Below are positions 1-6,560 of a stretch of DNA of 15,384 nucleotides, piece by piece. Under the pieces are notes generated by a model. That model ran no database searches. It saw only the letters and a list, made by a program, of their open reading frames with translations, and was not told the origin of the DNA. Source of the DNA: Clostridiaceae bacterium (GTDB taxonomy: Bacteria; Bacillota; Clostridia; Oscillospirales; Acutalibacteraceae); assembly GCA_016292575.1 (NCBI GenBank), contig JAEDIH010000032.1:1-15384 (forward strand), read 5' to 3'. The translations under genes were made by a program, and so were the position numbers. The number at the start of each line of letters is the position of its first letter. Position 1 is the stretch's first letter.

Positions 1-1241
1 ATCTCTCCGACCTTTTTGCCGGGAGCCGGAATGATTCTCACCGCAGTGGTCTTGCAGTTGACAACGCCGATAGCCGCCTCGTCCGCAATAATTGCGGAGA
101 GCGTTGAAGCCGGCGTTTCTCCCGGAACGGCAATCATGTCAAGACCGACCGAGCAAACGCAGGTCATTGCTTCAAGCTTATCAAGCTTCAGCGAGCCGCT
201 CTGCGCCGCGGCAATCATGCCCTCATCCTCGCTGACGGGAATAAATGCGCCGGAAAGACCGCCGACATGGTTGCTTGCCATCACGCCGCCCTTTTTTACC
301 GCGTCATTGAGCAGCGCCAACGCCGCCGTTGTGCCGTGGGTGCCGCAGCTTTCAAGTCCCATTTCCTCAAGTATCCTTGCAACGGAGTCACCCTTCTCGG
401 GCGTCGGAGCAAGCGAAAGGTCAACGATGCCGAACGGAACCGACAGTCTTTCGGAAGCTTCCTTTGCAACAAGCTGTCCCATACGGGTAATTTTGAACGC
501 AGTCTTTTTAATTGTTTCGGCAACAACGTCAAACGGTTCGCCCTTGCAGCTTTGCAGTGCGTGATACACAACTCCGGGACCGCTGACTCCGACATTGATT
601 ACGCACTCCGGCTCACCGACGCCGTGGAATGCGCCGGCCATGAACGGGTTATCTTCAACCGCGTTTGCAAAAACAACAAGCTTTGCGCAGCCGAAGCCGC
701 CCGTATCCGCCGTCCTTTCGGCAGTCTTCTTAATAATCTCACCCATGAGAGCAACAGCGTCCATATTGATGCCGGACTTTGTTGAAGCAACGCAAACGCT
801 CGAGCAGACGCGCTCGGTAACCGCCAGTGCTTCGGGGATTGAATTGATAAGCTTCAGGTCACTTTCGGTAAAGCCCTTGTTGACAAGAGCGGAAAATCCG
901 CCGATAAAATTCACGCCGCATTTTTTTGCGGCCTTGTCAAGTGCCACGGCAAAGGGAACGTAGCTTTCCGCCTTGCAGGAGGCGGCAACAAGAGCAATCG
1001 GCGTTACCGAAATGCGCTTGTTGACTATGGGAATACCGAATTCACGCTCAATTTGTTCGCCGGTTTCAACAAGCTTTTCCGCCTTGCGGCAGATCTTCTC
1101 ATAAACCTTTTTGCACGCCCTGTCGATATCCTCATCGCAGCAGTCAAGCAGAGAAATGCCCATGGTGACGGTTCTCACATCAAGGTGCTGATTATCAATC
1201 ATATCGAGGGTGCTTATTATATCTTTCGGGTTATACAGCAT
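1..1241 (-). CDS. PFL family protein (UPF0210/DUF711), C-terminus cut by window edge
   Basis: Reading the minus strand from the ATG at 1239-1241 gives an open frame of 413 codons that runs off the left edge. The translation starts MLYNPKDIISTLDMID and contains the conserved stretches TVTMGISLLDC, NKRISVTPIALVA, GFSALVNKGF, KSGINMDAVALMG, NVGVSGPGVV and GTHGTTAALALLNDAVKKGG. I recognise these as the UPF0210/PFL family, which is usually about 450 residues, so roughly 40 are missing. The biochemical role is unknown; the family is named for a resemblance to pyruvate formate-lyase, and no activation by a radical enzyme can be claimed here. AAGAGGTGG lies just before the ATG and overlaps the end of the upstream ACT gene, 11 bp away, so the pair is co-transcribed and probably translationally coupled. 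The ACT/UPF0210 pairing is conserved in Firmicutes, for example in Streptococcus pneumoniae. Family assignment is confident; function is not. Confidence 0.93.
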   Translation of the reverse strand, partial: MLYNPKDIISTLDMIDNQHLDVRTVTMGISLLDCCDEDIDRACKKVYEKICRKAEKLVETGEQIEREFGIPIVNKRISVTPIALVAASCKAESYVPFAVALDKAAKKCGVNFIGGFSALVNKGFTESDLKLINSIPEALAVTERVCSSVCVASTKSGINMDAVALMGEIIKKTAERTADTGGFGCAKLVVFANAVEDNPFMAGAFHGVGEPECVINVGVSGPGVVYHALQSCKGEPFDVVAETIKKTAFKITRMGQLVAKEASERLSVPFGIVDLSLAPTPEKGDSVARILEEMGLESCGTHGTTAALALLNDAVKKGGVMASNHVGGLSGAFIPVSEDEGMIAAAQSGSLKLDKLEAMTCVCSVGLDMIAVPGETPASTLSAIIADEAAIGVVNCKTTAVRIIPAPGKKVGE

Positions 1242-1252
1242 TTTTCCACCTC

Positions 1253-1522
1253 TTATACTCTGTGCATGAGCGTGAAGATATCCTCACGCTGAGTGTGGAT
1301 AACAAGACCCATCTTTTTACCCAGTCCGTCAAGCTCCGAAGCAAGCTCGGCAACGCCTTTTTTGCTTTTTGAGGTATCGACAAGCATAGACATGGTGAAA
1401 AATTCCTCCATAACCGTTTGGCTGATATCGAGTATATTTACATTGTTTTCGCTCAGGAGAGTGCAGATTGCGGCAATGATACCTGTGGTATCCTTTCCCG
1501 ATACTGTTACTATCGCTTTCAT
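1253..1522 (-). CDS. ACT domain protein (UPF0237 family)
   Basis: This 89-residue protein is a single stand-alone ACT domain. It opens MKAIVTVSGKDTTGIIAAIC, with the usual first beta strand, the D-x-x-G-I turn and helix 1. It continues with the strand VNILDISQTVMEEFFTMSMLVD and ends with a second helix and strand. ACT domains usually bind amino acids or other small ligands and regulate a partner, and the domain fills the whole protein. The closest family is UPF0237, whose members sit beside UPF0210/PFL-family genes as here, suggesting a ligand-sensing partner for that protein; this is inference. The ATG at 1520-1522 is preceded by AAAGAGGT at a normal distance. The gene is first in a two-gene minus-strand unit, under the promoter at 1566-1594. 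Confidence 0.93.
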   Translation of the reverse strand: MKAIVTVSGKDTTGIIAAICTLLSENNVNILDISQTVMEEFFTMSMLVDTSKSKKGVAELASELDGLGKKMGLVIHTQREDIFTLMHRV

Positions 1523-1565
1523 AAACTTCAGACCTCTTTTATATCTTTTTTAGTCATTGCAAAAC

Positions 1566-1594
1566 ATTATACTTTATATTAACGAAAAGGTCAA
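1566..1594 (-). promoter_or_regulatory. Sigma-A-type promoter for the ACT/PFL-family unit
   Basis: On the minus strand TTGACC (1589-1594) is followed after exactly 17 bp by TATAAT (1566-1571). The site is about 45 bp upstream of the ACT gene start. It lies back to back with the promoter of the divergent yifB gene in the 202-bp region 1523-1724. Confidence 0.85.
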
Positions 1595-1658
1595 TCTTGC
1601 CGGGACGGCAAACTGAATAATTATTTTGCTAAAAATTCGACTATTTTTGATTTTTTTG

Positions 1659-1686
1659 TTCACAATGCTCCTTTTTTGTGTATAAT
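1659..1686 (+). promoter_or_regulatory. Sigma-A-type promoter for the yifB/comM-like gene
   Basis: TATAAT at 1681-1686 is a perfect -10 box. TTCACA at 1659-1664 (one mismatch to TTGACA) lies 16 bp upstream, and TTGTTC at 1656-1661 is a poorer alternative with a 19-bp spacer. The surrounding T-rich stretch 1640-1680 may act as an upstream AT element. The start codon is about 38 bp downstream of the -10 box. Confidence 0.65.
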
Positions 1687-1724
1687 GGTTTCAAAAAGCA
1701 ACAACAGGTAAAGGGGAATTTCTT

Positions 1725-3260
1725 ATGTTCGCAAAGGTAAACAGCATCGGTCTTTTCGGTCTCGGCACATATTCGGTAGGTGTTGAAGCCTCAACCGAAA
1801 GCCTTGCATTGCCAAAATTTGATCTTGTCGGTCTTCCGGACGCGGCCGTTTCCGAGTCACGCGACAGAGTCCGTGCGGCAATGAAGAATAACTATATGCA
1901 GTTCCCCGTAGGGCGCATCACGGTCAACCTCTCCCCCGCCGACAAGAAAAAGGAGGGCCCTATGTATGACGTGCCAATCCTCATTGCGCTGCTCATTGCC
2001 TCCGAGCAGCTTAAAGCGGACATTTCAAGTTCCGCATTCTTCGGCGAGCTTTCGCTCGGCGGAAAGGTCAGGAAGGTTACGGGAGCCTTGCCGATGGCAA
2101 TCCATGCAAAGGAAACCGGCATAACCGACCTTTTTGTTCCGCTTGAAAACGCAAGCGAATGTGCCGTTGTGGACAGCATCAATATATATCCTGTTGAAAA
2201 CATCAGGCAGCTTATTGAACATTTAAAAGGACAGAAAAAAATAAAAAAGATTGACAAAAACTATTACGGCGAGCTGGATTATTCAAACGGGCATCTGCCC
2301 GACTTTGCCGACGTCAAGGGTCAGTACCCTGTTAAGCGTGCGCTTGAGATTGCGGCCGCCGGCGGACACAACACTCTGATGATAGGCCCTCCCGGTTCGG
2401 GAAAGAGTATGCTTGCAAAGCGTATTCCGTCAATACTTCCGGACATGACGTTTGAGGAAAGCCTTGAGACCACAAAGATATACTCCATTGCCGGCATGCT
2501 CGGCTCCGACATTTCACTCATCAAGTCGCGTCCGTTCCGTTCACCGCACCACTCCATTTCTCCTGCCGGTCTTTCCGGCGGCGGAAGAGTTCCGCGCCCG
2601 GGAGAGCTCAGTCTTGCCCACCACGGCGTGCTTTTCCTTGACGAGCTTCCGGAGTTTCCGCGCACCGCAACAGAGGTTCTGCGCCAGCCAATGGAGGACG
2701 GAACCATAACCATATCACGCGTTTCCGGAACGCTGACTTATCCGTGCGAGGTCATGCTGGTCTGCGCAATGAATCCGTGTCCCTGCGGCTACTATGGTCA
2801 CCCGGCAAAAAAATGCACCTGTCCCAAGGGTGCGCCGGCAAAGTACCTTGCAAAGGTCAGCGGTCCGCTGCTTGACAGGCTTGACATTCACATTGAAGTT
2901 CCTCAGGTAGACTTTAAAAAGCTTTCCGACGACTCGCTCGCGGAAAGCTCAGCTCAAATCAAAAAGCGCGTCAATGCGGCAAGGAAAATTCAGCAGCAAA
3001 GGCTCCGGGGAACAGGTGTTTCCTGCAACGGAAAGATGACCCCGGCGCTGACAAGAAAATTCTGTCCGCTTGACACACCGTCAAAAAATATGCTTGAAAA
3101 AAGCTTTGAAGCGCTCGGACTTTCGGCAAGAGCGTATGACAAAATTCTGCGCGTTGCAAGGACGATTGCAGACCTTGACGGCAGCGATAACATCACTATC
3201 GACCATGTTACCGAAGCGGTTCAGTATCGCAGCCTCGACAGAAAGTTCTGGCGCGAATAA
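1725..3260 (+). CDS. yifB: YifB/ComM family Mg-chelatase-like AAA ATPase
   Basis: The 511-residue protein matches the family length. Residues 1-190 form the ChlI-type N-terminal domain (KVNSIGLFGLGTYSVGVEAS, GLPDAAVSESRDRVRAA, PVGRITVNLSPAD). The AAA domain follows, with Walker A GPPGSGKS at 221-228, RSPHHSISPAGLSGGG near 272-287, Walker B VLFLDE at 302-307, and a conserved cysteine-rich patch (NPCPCGYYGH, then CTCPKG) at 350-368. GPLLDRLDIHIEVP near 380 leads into the C-terminal helical domain. In naturally transformable bacteria ComM is a hexameric helicase that promotes branch migration during recombination. In Clostridia the protein is widespread and its role less certain; magnesium chelation is not its function. 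The ATG at 1725 has AAAGGGGAA about 7 bp upstream. The gene appears monocistronic, ending convergently against the GNAT gene with a 32-bp gap. Confidence 0.96.
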   Translation: MFAKVNSIGLFGLGTYSVGVEASTESLALPKFDLVGLPDAAVSESRDRVRAAMKNNYMQFPVGRITVNLSPADKKKEGPMYDVPILIALLIASEQLKADISSSAFFGELSLGGKVRKVTGALPMAIHAKETGITDLFVPLENASECAVVDSINIYPVENIRQLIEHLKGQKKIKKIDKNYYGELDYSNGHLPDFADVKGQYPVKRALEIAAAGGHNTLMIGPPGSGKSMLAKRIPSILPDMTFEESLETTKIYSIAGMLGSDISLIKSRPFRSPHHSISPAGLSGGGRVPRPGELSLAHHGVLFLDELPEFPRTATEVLRQPMEDGTITISRVSGTLTYPCEVMLVCAMNPCPCGYYGHPAKKCTCPKGAPAKYLAKVSGPLLDRLDIHIEVPQVDFKKLSDDSLAESSAQIKKRVNAARKIQQQRLRGTGVSCNGKMTPALTRKFCPLDTPSKNMLEKSFEALGLSARAYDKILRVARTIADLDGSDNITIDHVTEAVQYRSLDRKFWRE

Positions 3261-3264
3261 AAGC

Positions 3265-3297
3265 TTCGTTCTGCCTTTCGGCAAAATATTTTTCAGT
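3265..3297. terminator. Possible weak bidirectional terminator between convergent genes
   Basis: Between yifB and the GNAT gene, TGCC-TTTC-GGCA can form a 4-bp stem with two further A-T pairs after a mismatch, followed by AAATATTTTT on the plus strand. The stem is short and the call is weak, but this is the only candidate in the 32-bp convergent gap. Confidence 0.3.
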
Positions 3298-3736
3298 CCT
3301 TCACCATCTGCAAATACTCAAGCTCTCTGTAGCCCTTTCGTTTATACAGCGCTCTTGCGCCCTCGTTTTCCGGCTCCGTCTCAAGGCGATACCTTGCGGC
3401 GGGGACGTTTTTTTCAAGGTAGGCAAAAAATGCTCCTCCGATTCCGCGACCCTGAAAGTCCGGTCTGACATAAAGCTCCTCCACCCAAACAAGTATTCCG
3501 CCGACTTCATGGGAAAACATCTTGTCAAGAAGCGCATAGCCGGCAATTTCGCCCTTATCCGTTTCAAAAATATAACATTCAAGGTAAACGTCCGAGCGCA
3601 TAAGCTCCTCAAAGGTGTTAAAATGAAACGCGTCGTCAATATTATTCAAAACCGCGCTGCTACTGTAAAACTCGCGGCTCATTTCGATGAAAACACTCTT
3701 ATCATCTGATGTTATTTTTCTTATCAAGTAATTCAT
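3293..3736 (-). CDS. GNAT family N-acetyltransferase
   Basis: This 147-residue protein has the single-domain GNAT layout. The start is IRKITSDD, the helix-rich middle includes FEELMRSD, and beta 4 is GGILVWVEELYVRP at about 79-92. The acetyl-CoA pyrophosphate loop follows as Q95-G-R-G-I-G100 (the Q/R-x-x-G-x-G/A motif), and the C-terminal part has ENEGARALYKRKGYRE, the usual late alpha helix. It transfers an acetyl group from acetyl-CoA to an amine; the substrate cannot be told from the sequence. The ATG at 3734-3736 has AAAGGAAG just upstream. That site overlaps the stop of the preceding XRE/membrane gene, only 14 bp away, so the two are one transcriptional unit. Linkage to a membrane-bound regulator suggests stress or resistance acetylation, but this is conjecture. 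Confidence 0.93.
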   Translation of the reverse strand: MNYLIRKITSDDKSVFIEMSREFYSSSAVLNNIDDAFHFNTFEELMRSDVYLECYIFETDKGEIAGYALLDKMFSHEVGGILVWVEELYVRPDFQGRGIGGAFFAYLEKNVPAARYRLETEPENEGARALYKRKGYRELEYLQMVKD

Positions 3737-3750
3737 CCCTGCTTCCTTTC

Positions 3751-4734
3751 TCAGTCATTGTCTTTGATAATCAGTTTGACAATATTTATAACAACAGCAT
3801 ATATGATGCCGGAAACCGCCCAGATTATCCATGTGCTTTTCCATTCATTTGTCGAAAAAGACACGCCAAGATATATTGCGGTAACAACAAGCCAGTAAAC
3901 GGTTGAAATTCCTTCCTTCAATCGTGTTTTTTCCTTTTTCCCGGCTTCAAATTCACCCTCCTTGAGCAGCCTTTCCATTGAAGCATTGCGTACACCTGCA
4001 TTGACAAAGAACGCCGCGCCCGAGCCGGCAAGAACAAGCAGAACGCACACCCCTGCAACGGCAAGCAGCTCGCTTTCTGAAAGAGCGAAGATGAAAAGCG
4101 GTATCGGTGAAAGAATACAAAGGCAGATACCGATTATATTATACCGCATATACTGCGCGCGAAAACTCTTTTTGCAGTTTTTCACCATTCCCTCAACTCC
4201 GTATTCTGTTTCAAACGGCTCTTTTTCAAGGAAAGCATACTCCGCACTTCCCGAACCGGCAAGAACAAAAAGCACAACCGCAGCCGTAACAACAACGAAC
4301 AAAACGCAAAGACCTATGATACCTGCACCGTCTTCGGACAATTTGCCGATTCCGCCGTGAAGTGAACTTAATCCCCCAAGGAGAATAAGAAGAACAGGCG
4401 AAACGGTGCACAAAAAGGTGCCGACTGCAATCTTGAGCGCCGAGCTTTTGCGCAAAGCAAGATATTCGTTCGCTTCACTGAGAGAGATTTTTCTGCCTGT
4501 TTTTTCCTCGTTTTCGCTCGTGTATTCCTCGTTTTCAATTTCATCTTTTAAAAGATAATCGGTCGTGACCGAAAAAAGCGAGGCAAGCTCGAGTATTCTG
4601 TTGAGGTCGGGAACAGTCTGCGCCGCCTCCCACTTTGAAACCGCCTGACGTGAAACGCCGAGCTTGTTCGCAAGCTCCTCCTGCGACCAGCCGTTTTTCT
4701 TTCTGAGTTTGATAATCTTATCGGCAAATATCAT
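3751..4734 (-). CDS. XRE-family HTH regulator fused to a six-segment membrane domain
   Basis: The 327-residue protein begins with a Cro/C1-type helix-turn-helix: residues 1-65 include KIIKLRKKNGWSQEELANKL and GVSRQAVSKWEAAQTVPDL, with the SRQAVSKWE recognition helix typical of clostridial XRE proteins. A charged linker (65-95, rich in E) follows. About six hydrophobic segments come next, near 99-120, 138-160, 197-217, 222-245, 278-297 and 303-323, with no further recognisable domain. This should be a membrane-tethered DNA-binding protein, with the HTH in the cytoplasm and the membrane part perhaps sensing envelope state or a small molecule; the signal is unknown. The ATG at 4732-4734 has GAGAGGTG upstream. 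It heads a unit with the GNAT gene. Two dyads in its leader (4760-4776 and 4842-4855) are candidate operators for self-regulation. The HTH call is firm; the role is inferred. Confidence 0.93.
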   Translation of the reverse strand: MIFADKIIKLRKKNGWSQEELANKLGVSRQAVSKWEAAQTVPDLNRILELASLFSVTTDYLLKDEIENEEYTSENEEKTGRKISLSEANEYLALRKSSALKIAVGTFLCTVSPVLLILLGGLSSLHGGIGKLSEDGAGIIGLCVLFVVVTAAVVLFVLAGSGSAEYAFLEKEPFETEYGVEGMVKNCKKSFRAQYMRYNIIGICLCILSPIPLFIFALSESELLAVAGVCVLLVLAGSGAAFFVNAGVRNASMERLLKEGEFEAGKKEKTRLKEGISTVYWLVVTAIYLGVSFSTNEWKSTWIIWAVSGIIYAVVINIVKLIIKDND

Positions 4735-4759
4735 TTTTTACACCTCTCAAAACGTTGTG

Positions 4760-4776
4760 GTGATTTTGCTTATCAC
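4760..4776. promoter_or_regulatory. Inverted repeat at the likely transcription start of the XRE gene (candidate operator)
   Basis: GTGAT, a 7-bp spacer and ATCAC form a perfect 5-bp inverted repeat. It begins about 7 bp downstream of the putative -10 box at 4784-4789, so it would cover the transcription start on the minus strand. Size and placement fit an XRE dimer site that blocks its own promoter. This is a proposal from position and symmetry only. Confidence 0.4.
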
Positions 4777-4783
4777 GGTTCAG

Positions 4784-4812
4784 ATTATAGCGAAACTCAG
4801 AGCAAAATTCTA
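4784..4812 (-). promoter_or_regulatory. Putative promoter of the XRE-GNAT unit
   Basis: On the minus strand a perfect TATAAT lies at 4784-4789, about 50 bp upstream of the XRE start. The 17-bp-spaced -35 position reads TAGAAT (4807-4812), a poor match, so the promoter may be weak or regulator-dependent. A perfect TTGACA on the same strand (4833-4838) is too far from this -10 and 20 bp from TAGAAT. Confidence 0.45.
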
Positions 4813-4841
4813 CCAACCCACGCCTTTCAATTTGTCAACTG

Positions 4842-4855
4842 ACGGTTGCAACCGT
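4842..4855. repeat. Perfect 14-bp palindrome in the XRE upstream region
   Basis: ACGGTTGCAACCGT is its own reverse complement. It lies four bases upstream of a minus-strand TTGACA at 4833-4838, in otherwise AT-rich non-coding DNA. It could be an operator for the adjacent XRE protein or another dimeric regulator. The 307-bp gap 4735-5041 holds this palindrome, the putative promoter and operator of the XRE gene, a TTTTG-TTA-CAAAA inverted repeat near 4870-4882, and the thyX terminator; I see no gene in it. Confidence 0.5.
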
Positions 4856-4963
4856 GGCAAACGGCATTATTTTGTTACAAAACGCTCTGATATGTAATAT
4901 TTTATCGGTCGTTTTCCGTTTACCCGAACGCAACAGCTTTTTAAAAACCACACGTTTTCAAAA

Positions 4964-5005
4964 ACCGCCCGTCTGCTTCCAATGGCAAACAGGCGGTAAT
5001 TTTTT
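4964..5005. terminator. Rho-independent terminator downstream of thyX (bidirectional form)
   Basis: ACCGCC (4964-4969) pairs with GGCGGT (4992-4997). The stem extends through one mismatch into GTCTGC/GCAAAC, which has a single internal C-A mismatch. On the minus strand the hairpin is followed by a short T run (complement of 4960-4963), which suits thyX ending 45 bp upstream. On the plus strand it is followed by TTTTTT at 5000-5005, but there is no plus-strand gene before it. Confidence 0.75.
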
Positions 5006-5041
5006 CCGTATATTAATTTTCCGTCGGTTTAAATAAACAGC

Positions 5042-6406
5042 TTACGAAAACCTTTCGTTCATCTCACTCATTTTTCCGCAGCTCAGCCGTCCCTCGGGAC
5101 ACTTTCCTTTTGAAAAACAACTCGGACCGCAGCTTTTGAAAAGCAGCGGCGCTTCTTTGCGCAGCTCAAACAAAAGCCTTGTTGCTTTTTCGCGAATCTC
5201 CCACTGCGCTCTGGTGCAGGTGCGCAGGGCAAAAAACAGCCTCAGCTCACGACCGTTCATGGTTGAAACAACGTCTATGGTATTTCCGGAAAGCAGGCAG
5301 TAAACGCTCTGTCCGGAGGGTATGCCTGCGCTTTTGAATTCCTCAAACAGTGCCGCCGTTCTTTCAAAAGCGGCAATGTACTTTTCAAGAAGACCGCTCT
5401 CTTTAACCGAGGGCGGAATGATATAGCTTCTCCTGTTGCAGGAATCAAGCTGCGGAACGCAAATACCCTGCATTCTGTGGCGTGCAAGGTGAGTAAGCGT
5501 TGAAAGCGAAATGTCGTTGAATTTCACCGTAAACACTGCGCTTTCAAGGGCGCGCGGTCTGTCTGAAGCAAAAACGGCGTCAAGTATTTTTGAAACGGTT
5601 CTTTTGTCCGCAAGCGCGCTTTCAATGTCCGTGGACGAGAAGCGTCCGCTTTCAATGAGCGCGGCTTTTGCAACAAGCTTTTCGCAGTCCGGCGTGAAGG
5701 AGAGAATTTCAACATCCTTTTTAAGCTCCTGCTCCTGCTGCTGTGCGTGAACGAACGAAAGGTCGGCAAGATCCCTGTAATTTTCATTATCCGCCTCAAA
5801 ATTTTCAAAAACACCCGGCGCTTTTTCCTTGCATTCGCGAAGCAGAGAAAGACCTATGCCGTAAATTTCCGGTATATCCTTTCCGCGTCCGTAAAGCATT
5901 GCGCGCAGAACGTTCACCATTTCTCTGCCGTTGAGCGAACAGAAAAAGTTGCTGAAAAAGCAGTACGGCAGAACAAAGCGTGCGTCCTCCTTTGCAACGC
6001 CGTTTTCGCAAAGCTCTGAATAAAGCGAAAAAAGGAAGTCCATGTGCGATGTATATTTTGCTTTGAGTTCTTCGCTTTCAAGCTTCGGAACATAGTAGCC
6101 GCTGTTTGAAAAATCGACATATCTGCGCGATTTCACGGTAAACGAGGCAAGACGAAACTCAATCATAAACTGTTCGACAACAACCGAAACATTTTCAAAA
6201 GCAAGGTTAAAAAGCATATGCTCTGTCGTTGAGGTATGACCGGAACGAATGACCTTTGAAATGAGCTTTGAGTTTTTTTGCGCGTCATGGGAACGCTCAA
6301 AAATTTCAAGCGCGGTTCCCTGTTGAGTTGATATTCTTCCCGAAGCGGCGCAAACGCTTTCTCCGCAATCGGTACAGCCTATAATATAAACACCTGATTC
6401 TGCCAA
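5042..6406 (-). CDS. thyX: Tandem-domain FAD-dependent thymidylate synthase (ThyX-like)
   Basis: ThyX makes dTMP from dUMP with methylene-THF, FAD and NADPH. I chose the TTG at 6404-6406: GGGGGAGG is 8 bp upstream and a consensus promoter lies just before it, so the open frame reaching to 6769 is not coding. The 454-residue product holds two ThyX-like halves, about twice the usual 210-250 residues. Half one has GHTSTTEH at 56-63 and the signature segment at 83-96, where RHR is replaced by E83-F84-R85 but the serine (S93) and RRY (94-96) remain, then ARFVLP and SLNGREM. Half two has an intact R309-H310-R311, but the signature serine position is Q319; it keeps STMNGREL (381-388), ALRT and QWEIRE (401-406). 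The tail carries C426, C430, C436 and C443, a pattern also seen in ordinary clostridial ThyX. Activity is probable but unproven given the split signature. Confidence 0.88.
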   Translation of the reverse strand: MAESGVYIIGCTDCGESVCAASGRISTQQGTALEIFERSHDAQKNSKLISKVIRSGHTSTTEHMLFNLAFENVSVVVEQFMIEFRLASFTVKSRRYVDFSNSGYYVPKLESEELKAKYTSHMDFLFSLYSELCENGVAKEDARFVLPYCFFSNFFCSLNGREMVNVLRAMLYGRGKDIPEIYGIGLSLLRECKEKAPGVFENFEADNENYRDLADLSFVHAQQQEQELKKDVEILSFTPDCEKLVAKAALIESGRFSSTDIESALADKRTVSKILDAVFASDRPRALESAVFTVKFNDISLSTLTHLARHRMQGICVPQLDSCNRRSYIIPPSVKESGLLEKYIAAFERTAALFEEFKSAGIPSGQSVYCLLSGNTIDVVSTMNGRELRLFFALRTCTRAQWEIREKATRLLFELRKEAPLLFKSCGPSCFSKGKCPEGRLSCGKMSEMNERFS

Positions 6407-6414
6407 AACTTTTT

Positions 6415-6422
6415 CCTCCCCC
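6415..6422 (-). promoter_or_regulatory. Ribosome binding site that fixes the TTG start of thyX
   Basis: GGGGGAGG on the minus strand lies 8 bp before TTG (6404-6406). No ATG or GTG is in frame between the promoter at 6446-6474 and this TTG, so the non-ATG start is forced. Confidence 0.8.
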
Positions 6423-6445
6423 GTTTCCAGTATCTGTATGAAATA

Positions 6446-6474
6446 ATTGTAATATAACGCGCCGGGTTTGTCAA
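6446..6474 (-). promoter_or_regulatory. Sigma-A-type promoter of thyX
   Basis: On the minus strand TTGACA (6469-6474), a 17-bp spacer and TACAAT (6446-6451) form a near-consensus promoter. Transcription would start near 6439, about 33 bp upstream of the TTG start. It lies in the gap after the upstream secreted-protein gene, so thyX is its own unit. Confidence 0.88.
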
Positions 6475-6510
6475 GGCAGGCGGCGGCAAATTGCGCACGG
6501 CGCGCACAAA

Positions 6511-6541
6511 GGCGGACGCCGCTTTTTTTGCAGCGTCCGCC
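6511..6541 (-). terminator. Hairpin downstream of the cysteine-repeat secreted protein gene
   Basis: GGCGGACGC (6511-6519) and GCGTCCGCC (6533-6541) form a perfect 9-bp GC-rich stem, beginning 19 bp after the stop at 6561-6563. On the minus strand only TTT follows the stem, so the U tract is poor; an A7 stretch lies in the loop instead. It probably terminates or stabilises the long transcript, but is not a textbook terminator. Confidence 0.6.
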
Positions 6542-6560
6542 GGGAAAGTATTCTGTTTGT

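Noticed and set aside
4854..5036. Plus-strand 60-codon frame in the thyX-XRE gap
   Set aside because: It runs through the thyX terminator hairpin, has no good ribosome site and looks non-coding in composition.
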